Positions 1-8,312 of a stretch of DNA of 16,584 bases are shown here, piece by piece. Source of the DNA: Ectocarpus siliculosus (Eukaryota > Sar > Phaeophyceae > Ectocarpales > Ectocarpaceae); assembly GCA_000310025.1 (NCBI GenBank), contig FN649750.1, forward strand, positions 2,849,540-2,866,123, given 5' to 3'. A model generated the notes under the pieces. That model was not told the origin of the DNA. It worked only from the letters and a program-made list of their open reading frames with translations, and searched no databases. The position numbers and the translations under genes are program-made. Each line of letters starts with the position of its first letter. Within the stretch, counting starts at the first letter, position 1.

Positions 1-80
1 GAAGTGAGAAATAAAAAGAGAAGGAGTAGATAGAAGAAGGGAGAGAAATAAATAAGAAAGAGGGGGGGGGGGGGGGGGGG
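1..80. repeat. Purine-rich stretch ending in a 19-base G run
   Basis: Positions 1-61 are almost only A and G. Positions 62-80 are an uninterrupted run of 19 G. No coding frame is supported here. Such runs are hard to sequence and assemble, so both the run length and the join at the start of the window are uncertain. Confidence 0.8.
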
Positions 81-1228
81 TTAGGACCTCACAAAAGTAG
101 AGAGTGAGCAGAGGCGTGGGGGGGGGATAGGATGATGGTGAGTACAAGGTGTGTTGTGGGGTGCAACGGTTGGGTATCGGCTTGCATTGCGAAAACGAGG
201 ACGAAGAGGTAAGCGACAAGGGAGAGGTGCGGGAGCGGGGGGGCGAAAACAGGTAGGGACGTGGAATGAGCGTTTTTCGTGCAACGAACAAAACATAAAA
301 AAACATTACACGCCAACCAACCGACACACAAGATACACCTGGGGAGAACCGATGTGATACTAGCATAGCGGGCAGGGGGGGGGTCACGATGTCAATGCGG
401 CGCGGGGACCGGAAAATACACCCCCAGTTTTTGTTCATCTCCTGAGGAACTCGAGACGTTATAACACGGACAACATAAGTAGGTGTGTGCCGTTTCTCGT
501 CTTCCTGTGATGTTTCTCTTGGTGTTTTCACTTCGTCGGAACGGTGTGAGCAAGTCCACACGCAACTAACTGCGCGTTCTTGGTCTGTCTCTTCTCCTTT
601 CCGATTGGACATGTTCGACTGTGCAACCCACGTGCTCGCAGTGTATCCTCTCTCTCCGTTCGCCAAGAAGTACACCACCACCGCCAGAAAAACGATTATT
701 CGCCATCATTGGCGACTGGGGCATGTGCGGGACCCCCCCTCCCTCTCTGGCACAACACACCTACGTACCTCTGATGAGACCACGAAGACGAGACTGAAGA
801 ACATCTCGGTTCGATCATCTCCACCTCCTCGAAACAGCTGAATCGTTGACACCATACGGCAGGGGCGGACAGGCACAAACAAGGAGGCGGCATATGTTGT
901 ACATAGTCAGATGCACAAGATGGCCGCCAAATTGTCTCGTACAGCCTGTCCCCACAAGGGAGACATCGCTGCATGCTGCTCGCGGCATGTTACGCATAGT
1001 CAGATGCACAAGATGACCACCAGATTGTCTCGTAGAGCCTGCTCCTCACAAGGGAGACATCGCTGCATGCTACTCGAGGAAATCGAGGAAAACAGGTAAA
1101 TGTGTCCGCCAACGCTACGGATTCACATTTTTTTCCCGGACTCTTGTCTGCGGATGCAGATGAATTAATTAGTTGTGTGTGTGTGTTTTGTCAAAACTTC
1201 GTGTTTCGGTAAGAAAAACAAGATCACG
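81..1228. other. Gene-poor stretch downstream of gene A
   Basis: No frame here has both a codon bias and splice signals. The short open frames at 151-357, 485-841 and 911-1099 carry no recognisable domain, and their third-base composition matches the background. The segment holds G runs, a two-copy tandem repeat at 902-1081 and a short GT tract near 1174-1185. Because gene A ends at 1229 on the minus strand, its 3' UTR should fall in the right part of this stretch. Confidence 0.5.
902..1081. repeat. Two-copy imperfect tandem repeat, period 93
   Basis: The phrase CATAGTCAGATGCACAAGAT starts at 902 and again at 995. Both copies continue through a shared core ending in GGGAGACATCGCTGCATGCT, with scattered substitutions and one single-base length difference. 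The period is 31 codons, but the indel breaks the frame, so this does not look like a coding repeat. Confidence 0.85.
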
Positions 1229-1261
1229 TCAGTCGATGGCGAGTGGTTCGGGCATTGGGAC
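1229..1261 (-). CDS. Gene A, putative last exon
   Basis: On the minus strand an acceptor reading TTCCCCATTAG ends at 1262. It is followed by ten codons reading VPMPEPLAID and a TGA at 1231-1229. The exon starts in phase 0, which matches the phase of the donor at 1401, so it continues the frame of the next exon (1402-1519) across a 140-nt intron. A short terminal exon like this can occur by chance, but the clean acceptor and matching phase support it. No function can be read from the ten residues alone. Confidence 0.45.
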   Translation of the reverse strand, partial: VPMPEPLAID

Positions 1262-1401
1262 CTAATGGGGAAGGCAAATTAGATTCCCGCGAGAAGCAGA
1301 ACGAAAAAGAGGAATGCTCGTGACTTCTGCTGCCGATGAACAAATAAAAAAAAAAAATCGTCACCGAAAAAGACGGCTCTGAACCATGATGAACCACTCA
1401 C

Positions 1402-1519
1402 GTTGACCGGCCGACTGATGAGGTGGATATCGTCGAACACAATTTCCAGCAGCTCGCCCGACAAGCCACTGCCGCTGAAGGTCGTCTTGAGCAGCTTCGT
1501 CAAGATCTTCGGGGGGATT
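1402..1519 (-). CDS. Gene A, penultimate exon; helical C-terminal domain resembling RPAP3_C
   Basis: The minus-strand frame reads IPPKILTKLLKTTFSGSG, then LSGELLEIVFDDIHLISRPVN, and stops at a textbook donor, AAC|GTGAGT, at 1401. By hand count 34 of 39 codons end in G or C, far above the antisense frame, which decides the strand. I put the acceptor after TTCGATAG at 1520, so the first base completes a codon. The frame is also open further up to about 1570 (adding HFDR just before IPP), so the 5' edge is uncertain. An IPP..L.KLLK helix followed by an ELLE helix resembles the RPAP3 C-terminal domain of R2TP or dynein-assembly cofactors. That is a resemblance only. Upstream exons were not located. 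Confidence 0.5.
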
Positions 1520-2203
1520 CTATCGAAGTGGCCAAGAGAGCGCCGCGCGGGGTCTCCACGTTTCGCGCGCGTGGGGTGGGGTGGCGGGGGGGGGAGGGGA
1601 GGGGTCGTTTGGAGGGCTCCTAGGGGACGAGGGCGCCAAGGCTAACGGGAGGCATTGCTAGCGGTGGTGTTTTCGGGGGGGTGGGGGGTGAAAATCGAGA
1701 GTATAATGTTGAAGATCTCGTTAAGTTAAGCCCTTTGGGTCTAGGCTGGACTGTCAGATTTTTATTTTGCGCCAAAAAAAAATGAGAGCGAGAGCGAGCG
1801 GGAGGCGGGAGAGAGAGAAGTGCAGAGAAAGACACCAGTGTACTTCTGCACACGCAACAGCTATCTCCACCTGCAGGCCATGAGAGAAGCCGGCGACAGG
1901 GTGGTGGCCACAGACAGGGTCGTAGAAGGGTTGATGGGTGGTCGCGCCGCGGTCAGTAGGGCAGGTTAGCTGTGTAGACTTTGAAATGATCAGTCGTCTA
2001 GCTGCCTCAACTAGTCTATTTTCGGTATATTGTAAATGATCAGTCCAGAGAGGGCAAAATGATCAGTGAAGAACCATAACTGGTATTTGTACTTCTGTAC
2101 TTCTCTGTTCTCTGTCCCCCCCCGAAATGTGCCCTGCCAGCTCTCTAGAGCCCCTGTGTTTTTCAAAAAACGAGCACATCCACCAGCACACACCTGTACC
2201 TCG

Positions 2204-2496
2204 TGGTTTCCTAGGTTCGGGCGAGGGTGGTATGTGTGGCGCTACGAGTGTGGATGTGTTGCTGATATGTTTTACTCGTCTACAGCCGTAGTAGTAGTAG
2301 TGTTGTTGTAGCGTTCGTTGTAGCTGCTGACACAATGACTGCTGGATCTTGGGAACGATTTTCAAATTGTTGGGAACCACGACATCCTCGATATCTGGGC
2401 TTCGGCAGGGATTGCAATACCCCTCCCTTTTGCTGCCCTCTGCTCTTTGCAGCAGTGGCTTCCTACGTTCGGGCGAGTGTATGTGTGGTGCTGCGA
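2204..2496. repeat. Pair of imperfect direct repeats (about 43 bp each)
   Basis: Segments 2204-2246 and 2455-2496 share GTGG(T/C)TTCCTA(G/C)GTTCGGG followed by TATGTGTGG(C/T)GCT(A/G)CGA, with one 3-base gap. They lie about 251 bp apart in the same orientation. I see no coding role. Confidence 0.7.
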
Positions 2497-2504
2497 AAGA
2501 ACAC

Positions 2505-2506
<2 letters not shown>

Positions 2507-2535
<29 letters not shown>

Positions 2536-2537
2536 TG
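2507..2537. repeat. (ATGT)n microsatellite, nearly 8 units
   Basis: There are 31 bases of uninterrupted ATGT, followed by GCACACACGCG. The tract opens all frames locally and produces spurious Tyr/Met/Val-rich ORFs on both strands. Confidence 0.95.
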
Positions 2538-2979
2538 CACACACGCGTTCATTGACATGTGCATACGTTGAGAGATTCATGATTTGGCATTGATTGGCCC
2601 CATTCCCATTCCCGAGACCTTGATATTACCCGCTGTCACTGAAGTCTCTTCATTGGTCAGCCGGTTAGCGCGGGTGCTAATAATCTAGACACACCTACCT
2701 ATGGACTTGCCAATACACGGCGCGAAGGGCTGCAGGGCGGCAACTCCACGACTTGCCACTACACCAGCATTTGCAAATGATCAATCAATGATCAGTGAGA
2801 ACGCCTGAAGACTCAGAAGGGTTAATGGCAGGGGTTCAGCGGCCATGGAGTGATCCAAACTACAGCGATACATGTGCGTGCAGCACCAAGTAAATAGTCA
2901 ACTGACAGGAATGCCTCAGGACTCGTGTGCCAATAATAGTGCTAATGTGAAACCCTGTATTGTGTACACAAGACAGCAG

Positions 2980-3407
2980 CACTTTGTGGCACTTTGTGGG
3001 TGCAATACCTTGGAGATCTCGTGAGCGCGATCGTGTGGGGCCATATTTCAGCTAGAGTAGGCATTGGTAGGCGCCAGTGTTAGGCATCATCTTACAGCCA
3101 TGCACAGCTTTCCTTAGATATAATGTCATACCATACTTTCGTAGAGAGTACGGAGTAGTATTGTAGCATGCGGCACGTTCCTCAGCGCCCGGTCACTTTG
3201 TGGCACTTTGTGGGTGCAATACCTTGGAGATCTCGTGAGCGCGATCGTGTGGGGCCATATTTCAGCTAGAGTAGGCATTGGTAGGCGCCAGTGTTAGGCA
3301 TCATCTTACAGCCATGCACAGCTTTCCTGAGATATAATGTCATACCATACTTTCGTAGAGAGTACGGAGTAGTATTGTAGCATGCGGCACGTTCCTCAGC
3401 GCCCGGT
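2980..3407. repeat. Near-perfect tandem duplication, two copies of 214 bp
   Basis: Positions 2980-3193 and 3194-3407 are the same sequence read twice head to tail. The only difference I found is T at 3115 against G at 3329. Each unit begins CACTTTGTGGCACTTTGTGG, itself a doubled 10-mer, and ends TTCCTCAGCGCCCGGT. There is no open frame across the units and no terminal inverted repeats. The near identity means the duplication is recent or is an assembly artefact. Confidence 0.95.
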
Positions 3408-3879
3408 TATTCCCCTGATGGAGGAAAACTCCAAACTTGGGTGCTATGTACTCCAGCAGCAGTACTGCTGTGCATGTGCGGTGTCACTGTACGCAGGCCA
3501 TAGCTGCTGCTGGAAGTGGGGCCGACTAGGTTGTTCGGGCGACGTGCTGGCTGTACGGTCCAAGCGATACGTATAGCGGAACGGAGAAGGAGCGTCATCG
3601 CGGTCATTCGACTCTCTTGAGATTATGGTTACCTAATGTTCGCTTGCACAAGATACCACACACCCCGTGCCAATCTTAATACTCGACTAAATAATCACCA
3701 CGAACACGAGGATGCCTACATCAAAATGTAAATTATGGTACCTTCGGAAAGCTCACAAAGACACGGTTCCGACGCCGCTAGTTTCGGCAACCTGGCTGCT
3801 TTTGCTGCAGAGGAATCGAGCTTCGAAAATCGTTCCGGGGGGGGTGATATCTTGCGCAATCTAAACGAGAGAGAGCAAT

Positions 3880-4521
3880 GTGTCCACAATCACCTTCGTT
3901 GAAGAAAGGGTAGCGGAAGACCTCTTGCGGCTCGTGCCCCACCTCACCGATGATGACCGCGACGCCCACCACGTCATGGTAGTGCACCGGAAGATCGCTC
4001 GCGTTCATGAGTTGTTTGCAGTGGCTGTGGCTGCAGCGGCGCCTGCTGCGACTGGCTGCAAAGGTTCTTCCTGGAAAAGTGGCTCTATCCTCGGCGCTGG
4101 CTGTGTTGCCCACTCCGGTTATACTGCGTTCTACCACCGCACAAAGGCTGCAGAGCTTTTCTTGCAAGAGGGGAAGGTTGACGATTTTTTTCTCAGTCAC
4201 ACCTCAGCAGCAGCTGCAGCAGCAGCAGCAGCAGCGATCCTCGATCCATGCATGCACTCATGCACTGCTGCTGGGCTGCTACGCTGCGACGCAACATGTG
4301 CGGCGGAATTACGGCAGCCCCGCGAAAGGACGTGGGGTACACCCTCTACTGGTTCGGTCCACTTCGGAGGACCCCCGGGGAGACCCCCCCGGCCAACCCT
4401 GAACGCAACCAGGCGCCGACAGACGGATCTAACCATCACCTCCACGCGACCTCGCCCAAACGCACCAGGGCCAGCAGTGGAAGGGTTCGGGCGGTGCTCG
4501 CCATCCTCTAGGCTAGGCTAG
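3880..4521 (+). CDS. Unresolved open region, possible exon(s) of an unknown protein
   Basis: A plus-strand frame is open for about 213 codons from a GTG. It includes FVEERVAEDLLRLVPHL near residues 5-21, AAELFLQEGKVDDFF near residues 90-104, and an Ala run from the CAG tract. The antisense frame over 3778-4200 is also open, for 140 codons, and its part at 3893-4016 (with LPVHYHDVVGVAVIIGEVG) has the higher G/C-ending fraction, 31 of 37 against 28 of 38. It ends at a possible donor, AACGAAG|GTGATT. The two readings share codon boundaries, so composition does not separate them. I recognise neither protein. Either strand could hold an exon of gene A or gene B, and the low-complexity right half may not be coding at all. 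Confidence 0.3.
   Translation: MSTITFVEERVAEDLLRLVPHLTDDDRDAHHVMVVHRKIARVHELFAVAVAAAAPAATGCKGSSWKSGSILGAGCVAHSGYTAFYHRTKAAELFLQEGKVDDFFLSHTSAAAAAAAAAAILDPCMHSCTAAGLLRCDATCAAELRQPRERTWGTPSTGSVHFGGPPGRPPRPTLNATRRRQTDLTITSTRPRPNAPGPAVEGFGRCSPSSRLG
4205..4234. repeat. (CAG)n tract, ten triplets with one CTG interruption
   Basis: There are three CAG triplets, one CTG, then six CAG. It reads as Ala in the plus-strand open frame and Ala/Cys/Leu-type residues elsewhere. Trinucleotide tracts like this are common in this window (also at 11161 and 12634). Confidence 0.95.
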
Positions 4522-4526
4522 GGAGG

Positions 4527-4592
4527 ATGATGGACGTAACGGTTTCCCCTGAGATCGCTCCGATCAACGCCTTCAGTCGCAGGCCCAGGAAG
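4527..4592 (+). CDS. Gene B, candidate first visible exon
   Basis: Starting from ATGATG at 4527, 22 codons read MMDVTVSPEIAPINAFSRRP plus RK, up to the junction AAG|GTGTGTGTAGG at 4593. An in-frame TAG at 4509 means the frame either starts at this ATG or enters through the acceptor CCTCTAG at 4511. The donor is phase 0, as is the acceptor of the next exon, and the intron is 109 nt. No domain is recognisable. Strand choice rests on the matching phases and on the long plus-strand exon downstream. Confidence 0.45.
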
Positions 4593-4701
4593 GTGTGTGT
4601 AGGATGGGGGTGGGGCTGGGCACCAAGCGGAGACAAAGGCAGCCTATAGATTGGTCGTGGTGTGCGGGTTACCTTGGGGGGGATCCTCCCGGGGAGCCCA
4701 G

Positions 4702-4898
4702 ACGTGTCAACAAAGTGATCGTTGGATTTCGGAGGCACCGCCGTTCAAATCGTATCACCTCTCGTCTCCTCCACGCCACCTCACCGAACGCCGCCTCGCT
4801 ATCTTTCCGCACACCACCCAAGGCCCCGAAAGCAATGCGCCCGCGGCCGCCGAGTTTAACGAGGTGGACACAGAGGGGGGGGCGGTGCAGCTGCTTAG
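4702..4898 (+). CDS. Gene B, second exon
   Basis: The acceptor GGGGAGCCCAG ends at 4701. The frame then reads TCQQSDRWISEAPPFKSYHL, then SSPPRHLTERRLAIFPHTTQ, and later AEFNEVDTEGGAVQLL, with mostly G/C-ending codons. I place the donor at CTTAG|GTTCCG (4899), phase 2, which pairs in frame with the acceptor at 5320. An alternative is reading on to GGT|GTGTGT (4963, phase 0), paired with the acceptor at 5309. No family was recognised. The charged, proline-rich composition suggests a disordered linker. The reading frame itself stays open to a TGA at 4999-5001. Confidence 0.5.
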
Positions 4899-5059
4899 GT
4901 TCCGCTGTTTACCACAGCAGCGGCGCTGTTGTTTCCTCGAACATCATGATGACAGCAGTGGTGTGTGTATCTTGGACATCGCGGGGCGAGCTCCGAACTG
5001 ACGGTGGCCCCTGGGTGCGGATAACACAGCAGTAGAGGAGGGCTCGACTCCCTCTTGTG

Positions 5060-5060
<1 letters not shown>

Positions 5061-5099
<39 letters not shown>
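5061..5099. repeat. (CA)n microsatellite, about 19 units, in gene B intron 2
   Basis: There are 39 uninterrupted bases of CA. In the gene B model it sits in the intron between the exons ending at 4898 and starting at 5321. The Val-Cys-rich minus-strand ORFs over it are artefacts of the repeat. Confidence 0.97.
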
Positions 5100-5100
<1 letters not shown>

Positions 5101-5320
5101 GGACGATGCAACCGAACCTCTGAAATCACAACGACGCGAGACACCCCCGCCAACCTTCGAGCATGGTGGTTCGTGGCGCAAAATCGTACTTGTATTTGTC
5201 CACCATCATCATGATCACACCATTAGAGGTGGCACATGCCCGTTTTAAACCCCCCCTGCGCGCGCGCCACGTACAACGGGCAACACGTTCCTCTTGCTGT
5301 GCCTCCCAGCGATCCCTCAG

Positions 5321-6344
5321 CCCGGCACCATCTCATGGGGCTCCCGCCTCGGGGTACGTCTTCGGCACGGGACCGCCGCCCGCCGCCGCTCCGCCTTCGC
5401 CGGGGCGGAGCAAGATGACGCGGACCGGCCTCACGACCGTGTCGCCGTGGTCCAGCAACCGGCGGTTTTCGTCGTCATCGTCGCAGGGGGAACCGGTGGC
5501 GGCGGGGGAGGCGGTGGGAGGACATCGCGGGACAGCGTTCATGACCCTACAGCAGGAGCAGCAGCCTCCCGCGACCACCGACTACCATCACGCCGACTTT
5601 TTCAGACGCGTGTCCTCTTTCTCCTCGGCGAGGGCGGCGCCTGCGGCTTGCTCCAACACCAACGCTAGCCCTCCCCCGGTGGTGGCGGCGGCGGCTTCAT
5701 TCGCGACCTTTGGGGACACCCACGAGGCTCAGGAAAAGAGGGCGGCGGCGGAGGCGGCTGAAGCGGGCGGGCGCTCCAAGAATATCGATTTTCCCCACGC
5801 AGATGAGGTCTCGTCCCCGGGATCGGTGGGGGGTGGTGGTGGCGAGGTGGGGTCACGGGGCTCCAGCGGCGGCGCAGACAGGCCTCGGGAGAGCTGGTTT
5901 GGAGGCTACGTCCCGGTCCTGAGCAGCAGCAACAGCAACAACCGAAGCAAGGGTGGCGAACTCGGTGGTATGGAGGTCGATACGGGGGAAAGGTTCGGGT
6001 GCTACTCCTCTCGCCGAGCTTCCGCGGCGTTCGGTGTGATGGGCGGCGGCGGTGGCGGCGGGACTAGTGTCGGTTCGGCGTCGACCGACGACGCCGACAT
6101 CAGAGCGGCGGCGCTGGCCGCGGCTACGCTAGCGGCGGAGTCAAGAACCCTTCCCTCAGCATGGGCTGCCCCTGCTTGCGGTGCTGGCGGAGGGGACGTG
6201 ATGCCCAAGCTCTCCACCAACGACATGGATGAGGATGACGACACCATGGGCATGGGTGATGACGGGGGCGGGGGCGGGGGCGGGATGGGTCACGGCGCCA
6301 GCGGAGGGGAGCCGGTCCCACCGCACGCCCGGACCTTTGGCTGA
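5321..6344 (+). CDS. Gene B, long terminal exon; disordered Ala/Gly/Ser-rich protein
   Basis: This is the longest open frame in the window and the strongest coding call. It is entered through a pyrimidine-rich acceptor ending TGTGCCTCCCAG at 5309, or the CAG ending at 5320, and runs about 340 codons to TGA at 6342. The protein is low-complexity: Pro/Ala near the start, a Ser run (RFSSSSSQGE), Gly runs, an Ala-rich helix (IRAAALAAATLAAES), an acidic patch (NDMDEDDDTMGMGDDGG) and a C-terminus PPHARTFG. There is no signal peptide, membrane segment or catalytic motif. The composition would suit a disordered regulatory or scaffold tail, but the function is unknown. The overlapping minus-strand Pro/Ser frames are shadows of the same repeats. 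Confidence 0.65.
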
Positions 6345-6417
6345 GAGTTTCCTCCAGGTCAGAACGGATCCGCTCTGCCGCTTACATACGATCCACCCAT
6401 CTCTGCGGCGGGTGTGC

Positions 6418-6561
6418 AGGTTAGGCGCACTACTGGTCCGTCAGAGTCGGGTGTCGTTTGGCAAGCAGGTAGGCACGTGAGCGGTGTGTGTGTAGGTTAG
6501 GTTAGCGGTCCGTCAGAGTCGGGTGCCCATGTCCCTTGGCAACCGGGTAGGCAAGTGGGCG
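6418..6561. repeat. Imperfect tandem duplication, period 72
   Basis: The core GGTCCGTCAGAGTCGGGTG occurs at 6435 and again at 6507. It is flanked in both copies by AGGTTAGG on the left and TTGGCAA(G/C)C(A/G)GGTAGGCA on the right. A short GT run separates the copies. They lie just after the gene B stop, so probably in its 3' UTR or flank. Confidence 0.85.
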
Positions 6562-7490
6562 CATCTCTCGGTGGAAGAGACGTCGTTTCTGCCGCTGGTA
6601 TTGCTGCCGCTGGTGATGCTGGTGCGACTTGTGGCACGGGGCGTTGCCACCGTTGTCGGTGCTTTGCTGGTGTTGCTGTTGTGGGGGCAGCCTTGTGGGT
6701 GGGAGTTGCACAGCAATGAACAAAAAGGAAGCCTTGGTCTCGAGGCCGGGTCTGGACGATCGCGTACACGCTCTGCTGTGTGTGTGTTTGCACCTCACTC
6801 ACTCACTCTATGAGTTGCACCCAATCACAAAGAAGGTGTTTGATGGTAGGGGGGGAAATGTTGGTGTTCCAAGATGGCTTGCTTGGTGATCCGACTCGAC
6901 TTGCGACCGAAAGAAAGCGCACGGGAAATACCGGTGTTGAACGTATCAGCCGCCGCTGCTGTGTGTGCATGTTGTATCGGTTGCGGCGCACTAGGAATAA
7001 GATACTGTATTCCTCTGCATTAGGCCAATAGGAATAGGGTTAGCAGCTGATTGTACCTTCAACGAAAAAGCTGTGTGTGTGTTTTACAGTAGGCTATTCT
7101 TCCTATGTTGAAAAATCGATTTGCCTGTTTTTCTTATTCTTTTCTGGAGAATCGAAAAGTGACTGGTGGTATGAACATGGAATAGGAGCAAGCGCGGTTG
7201 AGTTTCACAGGAGTGTACATGGTGGCGGCGTGGCGGGTGTAGAGAACCAGGGTCCCGCCGAGGAAATAGTGGGGTCGAACGAAGCCCTGCAACAATGTGG
7301 TATGCTGTAGCGGTGGCACGGCTAGACAGCAGCGGCGGGCAGCCATTGCCTGCTACCGGAGGAGAACCTTTAGACTTAAGTGAGGCGTGTGTCCCACGAG
7401 GTGGTGTCGTTGGTGTGTGGTACTGAAGGAGTATATAGCATTTTAGTGTCAATCATGGCGTGGTCATCCTTGAACGCCGGTTGACAGGAC

Positions 7491-7600
7491 GGGGTATTCG
7501 TGTAAACTCATGCCATTGTCGGTAGACCATAAACCTCGCATGCCGGGACGGAACCACAAGCCGGGCTTCGCCGGCCCAGGCTACGTTTCATGAACCAGAA
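7491..7600 (+). repeat. Dispersed repeat family, copy R1
   Basis: It begins GGGGTATTCGTGTAAACTCA and contains TGCCATTGTCGGTAGACC, ACCTCGCATGCCGGGACGG, GCCGGGCTTCGCCGGCCCAGG and TTTCATGAACCAGAAG. The same string of motifs occurs at 13566-13665 on the same strand, and at 10684-10829 and 14782-14872 on the opposite strand. No partner in inverted orientation was found near this copy. Confidence 0.7.
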
Positions 7601-8302
7601 GGGGGGGAGAGGGGGGATGGCACTTCGTCGACGATAAGGTCCTCCACAGAGGCGCGTTGCAAAACATGCTTGTTGTACCCTTTTTCGTGCTGTGCCCATT
7701 TCTGTGAAGTTGCGTTTTTTTTTCTCGGTTGCCTTTCTTTGGACTTGGTTGTGCTGCAGAGGAGGTTCGGCGGCTGAAACAGGTTAGGATATCAGTTTTG
7801 TCCATGTGGAAAAGAACGACGAGAAAAAAACGTCGGTTGAATGTAGAGGAAATTACGCACAGCTTTGTTAGTCAAGGCTTGTAAAGAGGCCCACCCTCGG
7901 TGTAAGAAAACACGTTGTTTGGTGAGGTACATTCGCGCGGTTGTAGATGACGTTTCTTTTTCTAGCGAGTGTTTGGGCGTGTACATGTTGCCAATAGCAT
8001 ACTTGGAGAAAAAAACACCCCCCGAAGGATAAGAAAAACGGCTTGATCCCGTTCGTTGGATGGCATTTGAAGGCCAAGTGTGATATTCTCTCCCCTTCGA
8101 GCGGACGAGACAAGTTTGTGTATTTTATGGATGCGTGAAGCAGGAAATCGTTTTCCGAACGCACCAAAAATACTGGAAAACAGACTTGTGAAAAACACTT
8201 GTTGTTTTCTCTATTGGGGGCGGCAGCTCGCGTTCATCCCGGTTGGTGACTCGCTGGCTCTTGCCCGAACTCGTGTGCTTGCTCGGAGGGTTCCTACTAC
8301 AG

Positions 8303-8312
8303 TATATATAGG
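8303..8312 (+). promoter_or_regulatory. TATA-like site TATATATAGG
   Basis: The sequence CAGTATATATAGGCGGG is the best TATA-like element I see in the gene-poor middle. No clear coding exon follows it on the plus strand, so a promoter role is a guess based on motif alone. Confidence 0.15.

Larger units (their letters stand above)
1520..3860. other. Long non-coding stretch, possibly gene A introns or intergenic
   Basis: No codon-biased frame bounded by splice signals was found on either strand. The open frame at 2063-2542 (minus) crosses the ATGT microsatellite and reads as YIHTYIHTYI, so it is a simple-repeat artefact. Contents include imperfect direct repeats at 2204-2496, the ATGT tract, a 214-bp tandem duplication, and five copies of AATGATCA (1985, 2035, 2058, 2776, 2787). 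A short patch near 2656-2690 has a weak tRNA-Ile flavour but cannot fold as a tRNA. Missing upstream exons of gene A would have to lie here or further right. Confidence 0.5.

Noticed and set aside
1423-1623. Plus-strand coiled-coil-like frame (NFQQLARQATAAEGRLEQLR)
   Set aside because: It is antisense to the gene A exon. Only about half its codons end in G/C against 34 of 39 on the minus strand, and the minus strand has a GTGAGT donor at the frame end.
2656-2700. tRNA-Ile-like string (GGTCAGCCGGTTAGCGC then GTGCTAATAATC)
   Set aside because: The D-arm-like part and an AAT anticodon-like loop are there, but the anticodon stem does not pair, no TTCGA-type T arm follows, and no acceptor stem closes. 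At best it is a degenerate tRNA-derived fragment.
1985-2796. Five AATGATCA motifs as a regulatory array
   Set aside because: Spacing is irregular (23 to 718 bp) and there is no adjacent gene start. Probably chance or repeat decay.
902-3407. Tandem repeats considered as a CRISPR-like array
   Set aside because: There are only two copies per repeat, no unique spacers of regular length, no cas genes, and the context is eukaryotic.
4895-5181. Val-Cys repeat proteins on the minus strand
   Set aside because: These are direct translations of the (CA)n microsatellite.
6523-6813. 96-codon Leu/Val-rich plus-strand ORF that looks like a membrane protein
   Set aside because: The hydrophobic stretch comes from GCTG/GTTG-type repeats. 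Two other frames over the same bases are open as Gln/His-rich and Ala/Pro-rich, so there is no support for translation.
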